This document shows positions 24,788 to 33,420 of a stretch of 52,975 nucleotides of DNA, in pieces. The translations under genes were made by a program, and so were the position numbers. The notes under the pieces were generated by a model that ran no database searches, was not told where the DNA came from, and saw only the letters and a list, made by a program, of their open reading frames with translations. The stretch comes from Gordonia polyisoprenivorans NBRC 16320 = JCM 10675 (GTDB lineage Bacteria > Actinomycetota > Actinomycetes > Mycobacteriales > Mycobacteriaceae): assembly GCF_000241325.1 (NCBI RefSeq), contig NZ_BAEI01000093.1, forward strand, positions 1-52,975, in the 5' to 3' direction. How positions within the stretch are numbered: the stretch's first letter is position 1; the number at the start of each line of letters is the position of its first letter.

Positions 24788-24941
24788 GGACCGCGTTGCC
24801 GGCTGTCGCGGTCCTGCCCCACACCGCCGGACCGCCGCGACCCTCGGACGCTCCGGCGCCGACTATGTTTATGGGAAGCTCGACGGCTCCGGCGCGTACC
24901 GGCGCACGGGGCGGCACATAGTCAGCGGAGATTCGGGGCAG

Positions 24942-27338
24942 ATGGACGTCGACGGTCGGCAGATCACCGTATCGGGGAGCCTGCTGCAACCGCTGTGGCG
25001 TCGCACCACCGACATCCTGCGGGTGGTGGCCGCAACGCTGATGCTCGTGGTGGTCGTGGTCGGCTCGCTCATCACCCGCAACAATTGGGTCGATCTCGAG
25101 CAGTCCATCTCCCGCATCATCGGGGTCCTGTCCCCCACCCAGGCCGATCTCGTCTACCTCGCCTACGGTCTCGCGATCCTCGCGTTACCGTTCGTGATCC
25201 TGCTGGAACTGCTCGCCGCACGTCAGTGGCGCATGTTGTGGGCCTACGGCGCCGCGGCGGCGATCACTTTCCTGTCGTTGTCCATCAGCGAGAACGGTGT
25301 CAGCGCACCCAACTGGCACTTCGACCGACACCAGCGATTCAATTCGCTTGTCTCGCAATTCCTCGACGACCCGCGATGGATCGCGATGCTCGCCGCGGTG
25401 TTGACCGTGTCCGGGCCGTGGTTGCCCGCCCGTTGGCGGCGCTGGTGGTGGACGCTGTTGTTGGCCTTCATCCCGATCCATCTCGTGGTCAGCTCCGTCG
25501 TTCCGGCCGGAGCGGTCTTCGGGTTGTCGACCGGCTGGTTGGTCGGGTCGATCGTCGTCTGGGTGGTGGGCACGCCGGCTCTGGTGGTACCGCTGGAGAG
25601 CGCGGTCCGGGTGCTGGGGCAACGGGGAATCGAGGTGACCGCGTTGTCGATCGTCACCCCGGCCGGTACCGGGCCTCTCGGGCTGGAGGCGGACTCGACG
25701 ACGGACGAGTCTACGTCGGACTCGGACGACTGCGGTCACGTGGTCATCGACCTCTACGGCCCCAATCAGCACAGTGCCGGACTGCTCCGGCAGTTCGTCC
25801 GCAAGATCCGACTGCGGACCCAGGAGACCGGGCCGCTGCAGCTCTCGGTCAGCCGGATGGTCGAGCATCGCGGGCTGATGGCGATCGCCGTCGGCGATGT
25901 CGGGCTCGCCGACTCCGCTCCCGTCGCGGTCGCTTCCCTCGACCGGGGATGGACGATGTATGCCCACCGCACGCGTCGCGGCTGCGACCTGGACGCCGCG
26001 ATCACCCAGACCACACCGCGGGCGCTGTGGGAGGCCCTGCAGGAACTGCATTCACACGGCATCGCGCACGGTGATCTCCGGGCAAGTCGGATCACCGTTC
26101 TCGATGGGACAGTCCTGTTCGGTGGGTTCACCCACGCCGAGTACGGCGCCAACGAGAATCGGATGGAGTCCGACATCGCCCAGATGCTCGCGAGCACCAC
26201 CGAGTTGTACGGCGCCGAGGCCGCGGTCACCGCGGCCATCGATGTGCTCGGTGAGGACCGGGTCCTTGTCGCCTCCCGCCGTCTCACCAAAACCGCTCTG
26301 CCCTCCCGCATCCGGGATGGTCTCGCCGACGCGAAATCCACGCTGTCGCAGGCGCGGGAGGAGATCGTCTCGCAAACCGGCGGTGAAATCCAGGCCGCCC
26401 CGATCACCCGGTTCACCCGCAGCCAGGTCATCCAACTCGTACTGCTGGTCGCCCTCGTGTACGTGGCCTACCCGTTCATCAGCACCGTCCCGACGTTCTT
26501 CGGTGAACTGCGCAGCCTCGACTGGTGGTGGGCGCTGATGGGTTTGGTCGTGTCGATGCTCACCTATGTCGGTGCGGCCGCGGCGTTGTGGGCGTGCGCC
26601 GACGGCGTGGTCAGCTTCCGCAACCTCGTGATCATGCAGTTCGGCAACACCTTTGCCGCCACCACCACCCCGGCGGGTGTCGGCGGGCTCGCCCTGAGTA
26701 CCCGGTTCCTGCAGAAGGGCGGTCTCGGCGGAGTCCGCGCGACCACGGCGGTCGCCCTGCAACAGAGTGTGCAGGTGATCGTCCATGTAGCGCTCTTGAT
26801 CGTATTCACCACGCTGGCCGGCACATCGACCAACCTCGAACATTTCGTTCCCTCCACGACGGTGCTCTACCTGGTCGCCGGCGCTCTACTCGGCGTCGTC
26901 GGTGTGTTCCTCCTCGTTCCGAAGCTTCGGCATTGGCTGGGAACGTCGTTGCGGCCCAAGGTGATCGAGTTGCTGACCGACATCCTCGACGTGGCACGTG
27001 AGCCCAAGCGGCTCGGCACCATCGTCTTGGGTTGTGCCACCACGACTCTCGGCGGAGCGCTGGCACTGTGGGCCAGCGTGTACGCCTTTGGTGGGCAGAC
27101 CTCGTTCGTCACCGTCACCGTGGTGACGATGATCGGCGGAACCCTGGCATCGGCCGCCCCGACGCCCGGCGGTGTCGGCGCCGTCGAGGCCGCGCTGATC
27201 GGTGGACTGGCCGCCTTCGGCCTTCCCTCGGCGGTGGCGGTACCCGCGGTGCTGCTCTATCGGGTCCTGACCTGTTGGTTACCGGTCTTCATCGGGTGGC
27301 CGGTGATGCACTGGATGACCCGCAAGAACATGATCTGA
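24942..27338 (+). CDS. Flippase-like (LPG synthase/UPF0104) membrane protein with kinase-like segment
   Basis: From ATG 24942 this is a 798-residue membrane protein. N-terminal helices (about 27-240) are followed by a soluble region (about 250-480). A C-terminal flippase-like domain (about 490-795) has the classic motifs TTPAGVGGLALSTRFLQKGG and PTPGGVGAVEAALIGGLAAFG. The soluble region contains LHSHGIAHGDLRASRITVLDG (His376-Gly-Asp378), which resembles a protein-kinase catalytic loop. The catalytic-loop Asn is replaced by Arg, and LFGGF sits where DFG would be, so it is probably a pseudokinase. Its substrate is a polyprenol, lipid or aminoacyl lipid by family. The frame opens at 24765, but the early part overlaps the DHFR-like gene. 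Confidence 0.8.
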   Translation: MDVDGRQITVSGSLLQPLWRRTTDILRVVAATLMLVVVVVGSLITRNNWVDLEQSISRIIGVLSPTQADLVYLAYGLAILALPFVILLELLAARQWRMLWAYGAAAAITFLSLSISENGVSAPNWHFDRHQRFNSLVSQFLDDPRWIAMLAAVLTVSGPWLPARWRRWWWTLLLAFIPIHLVVSSVVPAGAVFGLSTGWLVGSIVVWVVGTPALVVPLESAVRVLGQRGIEVTALSIVTPAGTGPLGLEADSTTDESTSDSDDCGHVVIDLYGPNQHSAGLLRQFVRKIRLRTQETGPLQLSVSRMVEHRGLMAIAVGDVGLADSAPVAVASLDRGWTMYAHRTRRGCDLDAAITQTTPRALWEALQELHSHGIAHGDLRASRITVLDGTVLFGGFTHAEYGANENRMESDIAQMLASTTELYGAEAAVTAAIDVLGEDRVLVASRRLTKTALPSRIRDGLADAKSTLSQAREEIVSQTGGEIQAAPITRFTRSQVIQLVLLVALVYVAYPFISTVPTFFGELRSLDWWWALMGLVVSMLTYVGAAAALWACADGVVSFRNLVIMQFGNTFAATTTPAGVGGLALSTRFLQKGGLGGVRATTAVALQQSVQVIVHVALLIVFTTLAGTSTNLEHFVPSTTVLYLVAGALLGVVGVFLLVPKLRHWLGTSLRPKVIELLTDILDVAREPKRLGTIVLGCATTTLGGALALWASVYAFGGQTSFVTVTVVTMIGGTLASAAPTPGGVGAVEAALIGGLAAFGLPSAVAVPAVLLYRVLTCWLPVFIGWPVMHWMTRKNMI

Positions 27339-27342
27339 AAAC

Positions 27343-27377
27343 ACCGCATGCCCGGCCTGGAGGGCCGGGCATGCGGT
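27343..27377. terminator. Strong bidirectional terminator hairpin
   Basis: A perfect 15-bp stem (ACCGCATGCCCGGCC with its reverse complement) and a 5-base loop (TGGAG) fills most of the 59-base gap between the two convergent genes ending at 27338 and 27398. A run of A residues precedes it (TGAAAACA), giving a U tract for the minus-strand transcript. Confidence 0.85.
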
Positions 27378-27397
27378 GCCCTCGAAGCGTCGAGCCA

Positions 27398-28852
27398 TCA
27401 CTCCTGCGTGCTACGTGAGTTGGTCAGCGCCATCGCGCCGACCGCGGTGACGACCCCCACGACGACCGCGAGGATGCCGTAGGTCAGCCGCTCTCCGTGG
27501 AAGAACGACTCGACGAGGTCGGCGCCCCAGGTGCCGACCGGGAGCTGAGTGGTGACCACCGCGGCGATGATGGTGCCGATGACGGCGGTCCCCAGGCTCG
27601 TGCCGACCTCCTGGGCGGTGTCGTTGAGCGCGGTGCCGATGGACGTGCGGTTGGCCGGCATCGCCTCGACGAGGGCGATGGCACAGATGGTCATCACCGT
27701 GCGCAGGCCGATGGTCATCACGACCATCGAGAGCGCGATGACGAGGTAGCCGTGCTCGACACCCCATGCCAGGCCGCCGAGCGATCCGGCCAGGCAGGCT
27801 GCGCCGACGAGGCAGGCGATGCGGTGGCCGAACCGGCCGGCCAACCACTCCGAAATCGGCGTCGCGACGAGCATCGTGACGATGATCGGCAGGTTGGCCA
27901 GACCGGCCTTGACCGGACTCCAGCCGTAGGCGTACTGGAAGTGCAGGATCAGTCCGAACATCACGCTGGCCATCGCGATCGACGTGCCGATCTGGGCGAT
28001 GGTGGCACCGCGGATCGTCCCGACCTTGAACAGCCGGACGTCGAGCATCGGAGCGGCCGAACGAAGTTCGTGCCAGATGAAGGCCGCTGCGGCGAGCACC
28101 GCGCCGCCGATGGAGGCGATGGTGGGCCACGACACCCAACCGTGCTCGACGCCGCTGGTCAGTGACCAGCATGCGAGGCCGATCGTGACGGTGCTCAACA
28201 GTGCGCCCGGCAGGTCGAGTCGATCTTTGGTCAGACCGTCGGAGCGGTCGGCGGCGACGCCGAGCCGGACACCGATGCCGGCGATCAGTGCGATCGGTGC
28301 GTTGACGACGAGCAGCCATTCCCAGCGGACGTGTGCCAGGGCGGTGCCGCCGAGGACCGGACCGAGGACGAACCCGGCCATGCCGACCACGATCATGACG
28401 GTCATCGCACGCATCCGCAGGGTCTCGTCGTCGAAGAGGCGGAACACGAGCGAATTGGTGATCGGTGCCATCGCGGCGGCGGCGATACCGAGTGCGGCGC
28501 GTAAGGCGATGAGTTCGCCTGTCGTGGAGACGAACACGACGAGCAGGCTCAGCAGCCCGAAGACGGTGAGGCCGATGAGCAACACTCGCCGTCGGCCGAA
28601 TCTGTCGGCGATGGAGCCCGCGGTCAGCAGCAGGCCGCCGAAGGTCAGCGAGTAGGCGCCGGTGACCCATTGCAGCGCGACGGTGTCGCTGCCGAGGTCG
28701 CGGCCGATGGTGGGCAGAGCGATCGACAACAGAGTGTTGTCGACCATCTCGACGAAGAACGCGAGACAGAGTGCGGCGAGCGGTATCCATGCCGCTCCGA
28801 GTGAGGTGTAGGTGCGCGACGAGGTCGTCGGCGCGGTGGTGACGTTGGTCAT
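27398..28852 (-). CDS. MFS multidrug exporter, DHA2 (14-helix) type
   Basis: The 484-residue protein belongs to the DHA2 drug:H+ antiporters (EmrB/QacA type). Motifs are MVDNTLLSIALPTIGRDLG (motif D1 with Asp-Asn), GSIADRFGRRRVLLIG (motif A) and GFVLGPVLGGTALAHVRWEW (motif C, antiporter). About fourteen helices are visible. AGGAGG lies seven bases before the ATG. It probably exports antibiotics or other hydrophobic compounds. The upstream region holds the phased CTGTCG repeats. Confidence 0.9.
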   Translation of the reverse strand: MTNVTTAPTTSSRTYTSLGAAWIPLAALCLAFFVEMVDNTLLSIALPTIGRDLGSDTVALQWVTGAYSLTFGGLLLTAGSIADRFGRRRVLLIGLTVFGLLSLLVVFVSTTGELIALRAALGIAAAAMAPITNSLVFRLFDDETLRMRAMTVMIVVGMAGFVLGPVLGGTALAHVRWEWLLVVNAPIALIAGIGVRLGVAADRSDGLTKDRLDLPGALLSTVTIGLACWSLTSGVEHGWVSWPTIASIGGAVLAAAAFIWHELRSAAPMLDVRLFKVGTIRGATIAQIGTSIAMASVMFGLILHFQYAYGWSPVKAGLANLPIIVTMLVATPISEWLAGRFGHRIACLVGAACLAGSLGGLAWGVEHGYLVIALSMVVMTIGLRTVMTICAIALVEAMPANRTSIGTALNDTAQEVGTSLGTAVIGTIIAAVVTTQLPVGTWGADLVESFFHGERLTYGILAVVVGVVTAVGAMALTNSRSTQE

Positions 28853-28908
28853 GAGGTCCTCCTAGCGGACAGCCGGGGTTCGATTACCGACAACGCTAGG
28901 TAGCGGTT

Positions 28909-28955
28909 CTGTCGTGGCTCTGTCGTGACCTGTCGCCTGCTGTCGCACTCTGTCG
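28909..28955. repeat. Five phased CTGTCG direct repeats
   Basis: CTGTCG occurs at 28909, 28920, 28930, 28940 and 28950, that is at 11, 10, 10 and 10-bp spacing. On the minus strand the unit reads CGACAG. One copy per helical turn places all copies on one DNA face, 57-103 bp upstream of the exporter start. A cooperative regulator site is likely; the protein is unknown. Confidence 0.6.
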
Positions 28956-29001
28956 CAGCGGATGCGTGCCTGCGTCACTGCTGGTCATCTACTCTCACCG
29001 G

Positions 29002-29361
29002 GTGGATGCCATCGCCTCGAAGCGCCGTTCTCAGCCGGCACCGCCCTGGGTGATCTTCGACGATCTGGTCGGCCCCGATCGTCAGCCACGTCGCCCGTGG
29101 CTACACCTCGAGGACGACGAGATCGCGCCGGTGGTGCTCGAATCCGAGCGGTCCTCCCACGTCGTCTGGTCGTCGCTGTGGCTCAAGCGCCCCGACGCCC
29201 GGATCGCCTTCGACCTCACGGCGCGCGCCGATGGGGGCACCGATCTGCGCTGGACCCTGCTGGTGGAACCGCCTGCACCCGACGACCGGCAGTTCCGTCA
29301 CCTGTGCCAGCGCATCGGTACCCTGATCAACGCGAACCTGCGCCACACCTACGGGCAGTAG
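29002..29361 (+). CDS. SRPBCC/START-like hypothetical protein
   Basis: From GTG 29002 the protein has 119 residues. The order PAPPWVIFDDLVGPDRQPRRPWLHL, VVWSSLWLKRPDARIAFDL and DLRWTLLVEPPAPDDRQFRH, then a helical end with INANLRHTYG, fits a small START-like fold. No exact family name can be given. A GTG at 28966 would extend it by 12 residues. It faces away from the MFS exporter gene and shares the region with the CTGTCG repeats. Confidence 0.55.
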   Translation: MDAIASKRRSQPAPPWVIFDDLVGPDRQPRRPWLHLEDDEIAPVVLESERSSHVVWSSLWLKRPDARIAFDLTARADGGTDLRWTLLVEPPAPDDRQFRHLCQRIGTLINANLRHTYGQ

Positions 29362-29429
29362 CCGACGATCCGACGGCTGTCCCCCGATGGCTGGTTGCCA
29401 AGTCGACGCCCCTTGGGCACGGTGGAGTG

Positions 29430-29894
29430 ATGAGTGAACAAACGAGTGTCACAGTGGAACGGGTCATCGACGCACCGGTGGATACGGTCTTCGACGTCCT
29501 GAGCAATCCGCAGCGCCATCAGAAACTCGACGGCTCCGGATTCATTCGCGGCGTCGAGCACGCCGACCGTATCCAGCAGGTCGGCGACGTGTTCACCATG
29601 AACATGGACGGCCCGCACATGGGTGGTGAGTACAAGACCGACAACCACGTCACCGGCTACGCCAAGGACAAGTTGCTGGCCTGGCAGACCGCACCCGCCG
29701 GCACCGAGCCTCCCGGATGGGAATGGGTGTGGGAGTTGGAATCCCAGGGTCCCGACGCCACGCTCGTGCGCCACACCTACGACTGGTCGAAGGTCACCGA
29801 CAAAGACCTGTTGCAGCAGGTCAAGTTCCCGCTCGTGTCGGCCGATCAACTCGAGGACACCCTGGGCCGGCTGGCCGCCGAGACCACCGGTTAG
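29430..29894 (+). CDS. SRPBCC family protein
   Basis: The 154-residue protein begins SVTVERVIDAPVDTVFDVLS, the N-terminal strand and helix of the polyketide cyclase/SRPBCC fold. It continues with NPQRHQKLDGSGFIRG, GDVFTMNMDGPHMGGEYKTDNHV and WEWVWELESQGPDATLVRHTYDW, with a C-terminal helix. It would bind a hydrophobic ligand in the cytoplasm. The ATG at 29430 follows GGTGGAG. It lies 68 bases after the preceding START-like gene and may be co-transcribed. Confidence 0.8.
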   Translation: MSEQTSVTVERVIDAPVDTVFDVLSNPQRHQKLDGSGFIRGVEHADRIQQVGDVFTMNMDGPHMGGEYKTDNHVTGYAKDKLLAWQTAPAGTEPPGWEWVWELESQGPDATLVRHTYDWSKVTDKDLLQQVKFPLVSADQLEDTLGRLAAETTG

Positions 29895-29920
29895 ACGCAG
29901 TTCCGACACGCGGTCGGCGA

Positions 29921-30463
29921 CTACGGGTGGGGCGGTGTAGCACCCACTCGTAGCACCTGCCTCCCGAGAACGACGATGACCACTCCCGGAACGACGATCC
30001 AGATCAGGTTCGGCAGTACCGCCACCATCAGGAAGCCGCCGAGATCGCCGCGCTCCAGTGATTGTCGGGTCATGTCGAGTCCGCTGCAGATCTCCACCAG
30101 GAAATACAGCACGGTCTTCCAGAAGGTGGCGACGCTGACCACGAGCCCGACCACGACGGCCGAGAATCGTCGCCGATGTGTCAGAACCCAGACCAGAGCG
30201 ATCACCTCGAGGAGATTGGCCCAGCTCTGTGCGCTGCCGAATGCGTCGAACCCGGCATAGCGATGGTCGAAGGTCGAGTAGTAGACGTGCCCCGGCCACA
30301 GCCACGCCAGAGGCCCACCCCGGTGTGAGATCGAGCCGAGCAGTTCGTAGCAGGCGTCGTAGGTCTGGATCAGCGCGGTGACGGTGAACCACGCGACCAC
30401 CCACCGCGGGAGGCGCAGGTCGTCACGATGTCTCACCGCGGTGTCGTGGGTGTGCACGCTCAT
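29921..30463 (-). CDS. Hypothetical four-helix membrane protein
   Basis: The 180-residue protein has four hydrophobic helices (about 20-44, 83-98, 100-124 and 142-167). A conserved-looking YDACYELLGSISHRGGPLAW loop with His, Asp and Glu residues follows the first. It somewhat recalls the EXPERA/emopamil-binding sterol isomerase fold, but the similarity is too weak to claim. It faces the ilvD gene divergently, with an 117-base gap. Confidence 0.6.
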   Translation of the reverse strand: MSVHTHDTAVRHRDDLRLPRWVVAWFTVTALIQTYDACYELLGSISHRGGPLAWLWPGHVYYSTFDHRYAGFDAFGSAQSWANLLEVIALVWVLTHRRRFSAVVVGLVVSVATFWKTVLYFLVEICSGLDMTRQSLERGDLGGFLMVAVLPNLIWIVVPGVVIVVLGRQVLRVGATPPHP

Positions 30464-30580
30464 CCGGTCAGCGTAAAACCGCTCGTGGCCAGGCGGTCTG
30501 AAGTCGCGATCCCGTCACCACATCCGGACTCGTCGACCAACAACCCGCCTTGCCACGCCAACGGTTCTAGGGTGGGCACC

Positions 30581-32296
30581 ATGAGTCCCGAGACCGAGTC
30601 CACACCCGAGGTGGACATCAAGCCCCGCAGCCGCGACGTCACCGACGGCTTGGAGAGAACCGCAGCCCGAGGCATGTTGCGTGCGGTCGGGATGGGCGAT
30701 GACGACTGGGTCAAACCACAAATCGGGGTCGGCTCCTCGTGGAACGAGATCACCCCCTGCAATCTGTCGCTGGACCGCCTGGCCACCGCGGTGAAGGAGG
30801 GCGTGTTCTCCGCCGGTGGCTATCCGCTGCAGTTCGGCACCATCTCGGTCTCCGACGGCATCTCGATGGGCCACGAGGGCATGCACTTCTCGCTGGTCTC
30901 ACGTGAGGTGATCGCCGACAGCGTGGAGACGGTGATGAGCGCCGAGCGCCTCGACGGCTCGGTGCTGCTCGCCGGCTGTGACAAGTCGCTACCCGGCATG
31001 CTGATGGCAGCAGCGCGACTCGACCTCGCCAACGTGTTCCTCTACGCCGGTTCGACGCTGCCCGGCTACGCGATACTGGCCGACGGCTCCGAACATCAGG
31101 TGACGATCATCGACGCCTTCGAGGCGGTCGGCGCGTGTGCGCGCGGTCTGATGAGTCGCGCCGACGTCGACACCATCGAACGTGCCATCTGCCCCGGTGA
31201 GGGCGCCTGCGGCGGGATGTACACCGCCAACACGATGGCCGCGGTCGCCGAAGCCCTCGGGATGTCGTTGCCGGGCAGCGCTGCCCCACCGGCACCGGAT
31301 CGCCGGCGAGACGAGTTCGCGCGCAAGAGCGGAGTCGCGGTCGTCGAACTCCTGCGCCGCGGCATCACCGCGCGCGACATCATGACCCGCGAGGCATTCG
31401 AGAACGCGATCGCCGTGGTGATGGCATTGGGCGGGTCGACCAACGCCGTCCTGCATCTGCTCGCGATCGCACACGAGGCCGACGTCGAACTCTCTCTCGA
31501 CGATTTCGCCCGGATCGGTTCGCGGGTACCGCATCTCGCCGACGTCAAGCCGTTCGGCCGCCACGTCATGACCGACGTCGACCGCATCGGCGGCCTCCCG
31601 GTCGTGATGAAGGCACTCCTCGACGCCGGATTGATGCACGGCGACTGTCTCACCGTCACCGGGGCCACCATGGCTGAGAACCTCGCCCACATCGCACCGC
31701 CGGATCCGGACGGAAAAGTGTTGCGCGCCCTGGATTCTCCGATTCATCCCACAGGCGGGATCACCATCCTCAACGGATCTCTGGCGCCGGGCGGGGCGGT
31801 GGTGAAATCCGCAGGATTCGATTCCGATGTGTTCGAGGGGGTGGCACGCGTCTTCGATCGGGAGCGCGCGGCGATGGACGCCCTCGAGGACGGCACCATC
31901 ACCGCGGGCGATGTTGTCGTCATCCGCTACGAGGGCCCCAAGGGTGGGCCGGGTATGCGCGAGATGTTGGCCATCACCGGCGCGATCAAGGGCGCCGGCC
32001 TCGGCAAGGACGTGCTGCTGATGACCGATGGCCGCTTCTCCGGGGGCACGACCGGACTCTGCGTCGGGCACGTGGCTCCCGAGGCCGTCGACGGCGGACC
32101 GATCGCCCTGGTGCGCGACGGGGACCGGATCCGCCTCGACGTCGGATCGGGCACCCTCGACCTACTCGTCGACGACGGCGAATTGGCCTCGCGTGCACAA
32201 ACATTCAGCCCATTGCCGCCGCGCTACACCCGTGGTGTCCTCGCGAAGTACGCCAAGCTGGTCACCTCGGCGTCACGAGGCGCGATCTGTGAATGA
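30581..32296 (+). CDS. ilvD: Dihydroxyacid dehydratase
   Basis: From ATG 30581 the protein has 571 residues, the normal IlvD length. Conserved blocks are GVGSSWNEITPCNLSL, SDGISMGHEGM, LAGCDKSLPGML and CPGEGACGGMYTANTM, which contain the Fe-S cluster Cys residues. VALGGSTNAVLHL-like, TGGITILNGSLAPGGAVVKSAG and TDGRFSGGTTGLCVGHV complete the active site. The enzyme removes water from 2,3-dihydroxyisovalerate and the isoleucine analogue in branched-chain amino acid synthesis. Its last eight bases overlap the start of an AraC regulator. It is not next to other ilv genes here. Confidence 0.95.
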   Translation: MSPETESTPEVDIKPRSRDVTDGLERTAARGMLRAVGMGDDDWVKPQIGVGSSWNEITPCNLSLDRLATAVKEGVFSAGGYPLQFGTISVSDGISMGHEGMHFSLVSREVIADSVETVMSAERLDGSVLLAGCDKSLPGMLMAAARLDLANVFLYAGSTLPGYAILADGSEHQVTIIDAFEAVGACARGLMSRADVDTIERAICPGEGACGGMYTANTMAAVAEALGMSLPGSAAPPAPDRRRDEFARKSGVAVVELLRRGITARDIMTREAFENAIAVVMALGGSTNAVLHLLAIAHEADVELSLDDFARIGSRVPHLADVKPFGRHVMTDVDRIGGLPVVMKALLDAGLMHGDCLTVTGATMAENLAHIAPPDPDGKVLRALDSPIHPTGGITILNGSLAPGGAVVKSAGFDSDVFEGVARVFDRERAAMDALEDGTITAGDVVVIRYEGPKGGPGMREMLAITGAIKGAGLGKDVLLMTDGRFSGGTTGLCVGHVAPEAVDGGPIALVRDGDRIRLDVGSGTLDLLVDDGELASRAQTFSPLPPRYTRGVLAKYAKLVTSASRGAICE

Positions 32297-33278
32297 TCCG
32301 CCCCTCGAGCGACGTCGACGAGTCGGTGACGACTCGTCGGCGACGTTCAGTACCGCGGATCTCCCGCAGGCCGACCGGATCGGCCTGTGGGAGGAGTACC
32401 AGGACGAGCACCTGATCGGATTGCGTTGTCGCACACTGGATTCGGGCCCGTTTCTGGCCACCGAGGTGCAGGCCGAACGTGGCCGCGTCCGGCTGGCCAG
32501 GGTCACCGGCACCCCGCATCTCGTTGAACGCAGTGGCGCTGACATCCGCCGTACCCCAACGGAATCGGTTGTCCTCTATCTCGGGCGCGGTGGTGAGTCC
32601 TTCTTCCATCACGAACACGGGACAGTCGTGCTCGCGCCGGGGCAGCTCGTTGTCTGCGACGCCGATCGCCCCTTCTTCCGTGGCTTCAACTCCGGGCTCG
32701 ACGAGCTGGTCGTCCAGGTACCTCGTGACGCACTCGCCGAGCTCGCCGGCGGCCACCTACCCGATCTACGCCGACCACTGGTGATCGGGGGCGGACCACG
32801 GGAAGCCCGCGTCCGGGCGCTGGCGGCGATCATCGAGTCAACGACGCTCGAGCGCAGCACCGACGACCCCACCACTCGGGAATCGGCCGAGGCCACTGTC
32901 GTCGGTCTCGTCGCAACACTGATGGGCGGCGTCGGAGCGCCTTCGGCGCACCTGGCTGCGGCCCGCGCATATGTGGAAACACACCTGGCCGATCCCGGGA
33001 TGTCGGCTGCAACGATCGCCTCCGGGATCGCGCTGAGCGAACGCCAACTCTCACGTGTGTTCGCCGCAGCGGGAACGAGCGTTCCCGAGTACGTCCTGGA
33101 CCGGCGACTCGAGCACGCCGCCCGGCTGCTGGGCAGCCCCGCCGGCGCGACGATGACGGTGTCGCAGGCGGCCCGGCACGCCGGCATCGCCTCGCCGTCG
33201 CACTTCTCGCGAAGCTTCACGCGGCGGTTCGGGATGGGACCCGCCGAATTCCGACGATCGGCCCAGACGAGTCGGTGA
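32289..33278 (+). CDS. AraC-family regulator of the resorcinol operon (probable)
   Basis: From GTG 32289 the protein has 329 residues: an AraC-binding-like N-terminal sensor domain (about 15-200; AGxADRIGLWEEYQDEH type, VVLAPGQLVVCDADRPFFRGF) and a C-terminal double helix-turn-helix (about 215-329; MSAATIASGIALSERQLSRV, and SQAARHAGIASPSHFSRSFTRRFG). The sensor type resembles NphR-like regulators of aromatic degradation. Its position 142 bases before the hydroxylase gene suggests it activates that operon. In C. glutamicum the same operon is controlled by a TetR-type protein instead. The GTG overlaps the end of ilvD. Confidence 0.85.
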   Translation: MNDPPLERRRRVGDDSSATFSTADLPQADRIGLWEEYQDEHLIGLRCRTLDSGPFLATEVQAERGRVRLARVTGTPHLVERSGADIRRTPTESVVLYLGRGGESFFHHEHGTVVLAPGQLVVCDADRPFFRGFNSGLDELVVQVPRDALAELAGGHLPDLRRPLVIGGGPREARVRALAAIIESTTLERSTDDPTTRESAEATVVGLVATLMGGVGAPSAHLAAARAYVETHLADPGMSAATIASGIALSERQLSRVFAAAGTSVPEYVLDRRLEHAARLLGSPAGATMTVSQAARHAGIASPSHFSRSFTRRFGMGPAEFRRSAQTSR

Positions 33279-33297
33279 ACAGCTGAGAGTCTGCGAA

Positions 33298-33368
33298 CAC
33301 GTGCCGAAATCCGCCACCGATGCGGAGATCGGACAACCTCGCGCACAACACGTGACGTGGCTCACGTG
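33298..33368. promoter_or_regulatory. Three CACGTG elements upstream of the resorcinol operon
   Basis: The hexamer CACGTG appears at 33298, 33349 and 33363, all in the 142-base gap between the AraC gene and the hydroxylase. The last two lie 14 bp apart within a sequence that repeats ACGTG three times. This may be the activator binding region; no direct evidence exists. Confidence 0.4.
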
Positions 33369-33420
33369 GCGGTGCGAGTGTGGTGAGGACTTCATCTCAT
33401 ATCGTCCTCCAGGAGTTGCC

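Noticed and set aside
28909..28955. CTGTCG array as a CRISPR or tandem-repeat mobile element
   Set aside because: Repeat units are only six bases with 4-5-base gaps. No spacers, cas genes or transposase are nearby.
29101..29346. 81-residue minus-strand frame opposite the START-like gene
   Set aside because: It is antisense to a better-supported frame and has no ribosome binding site.
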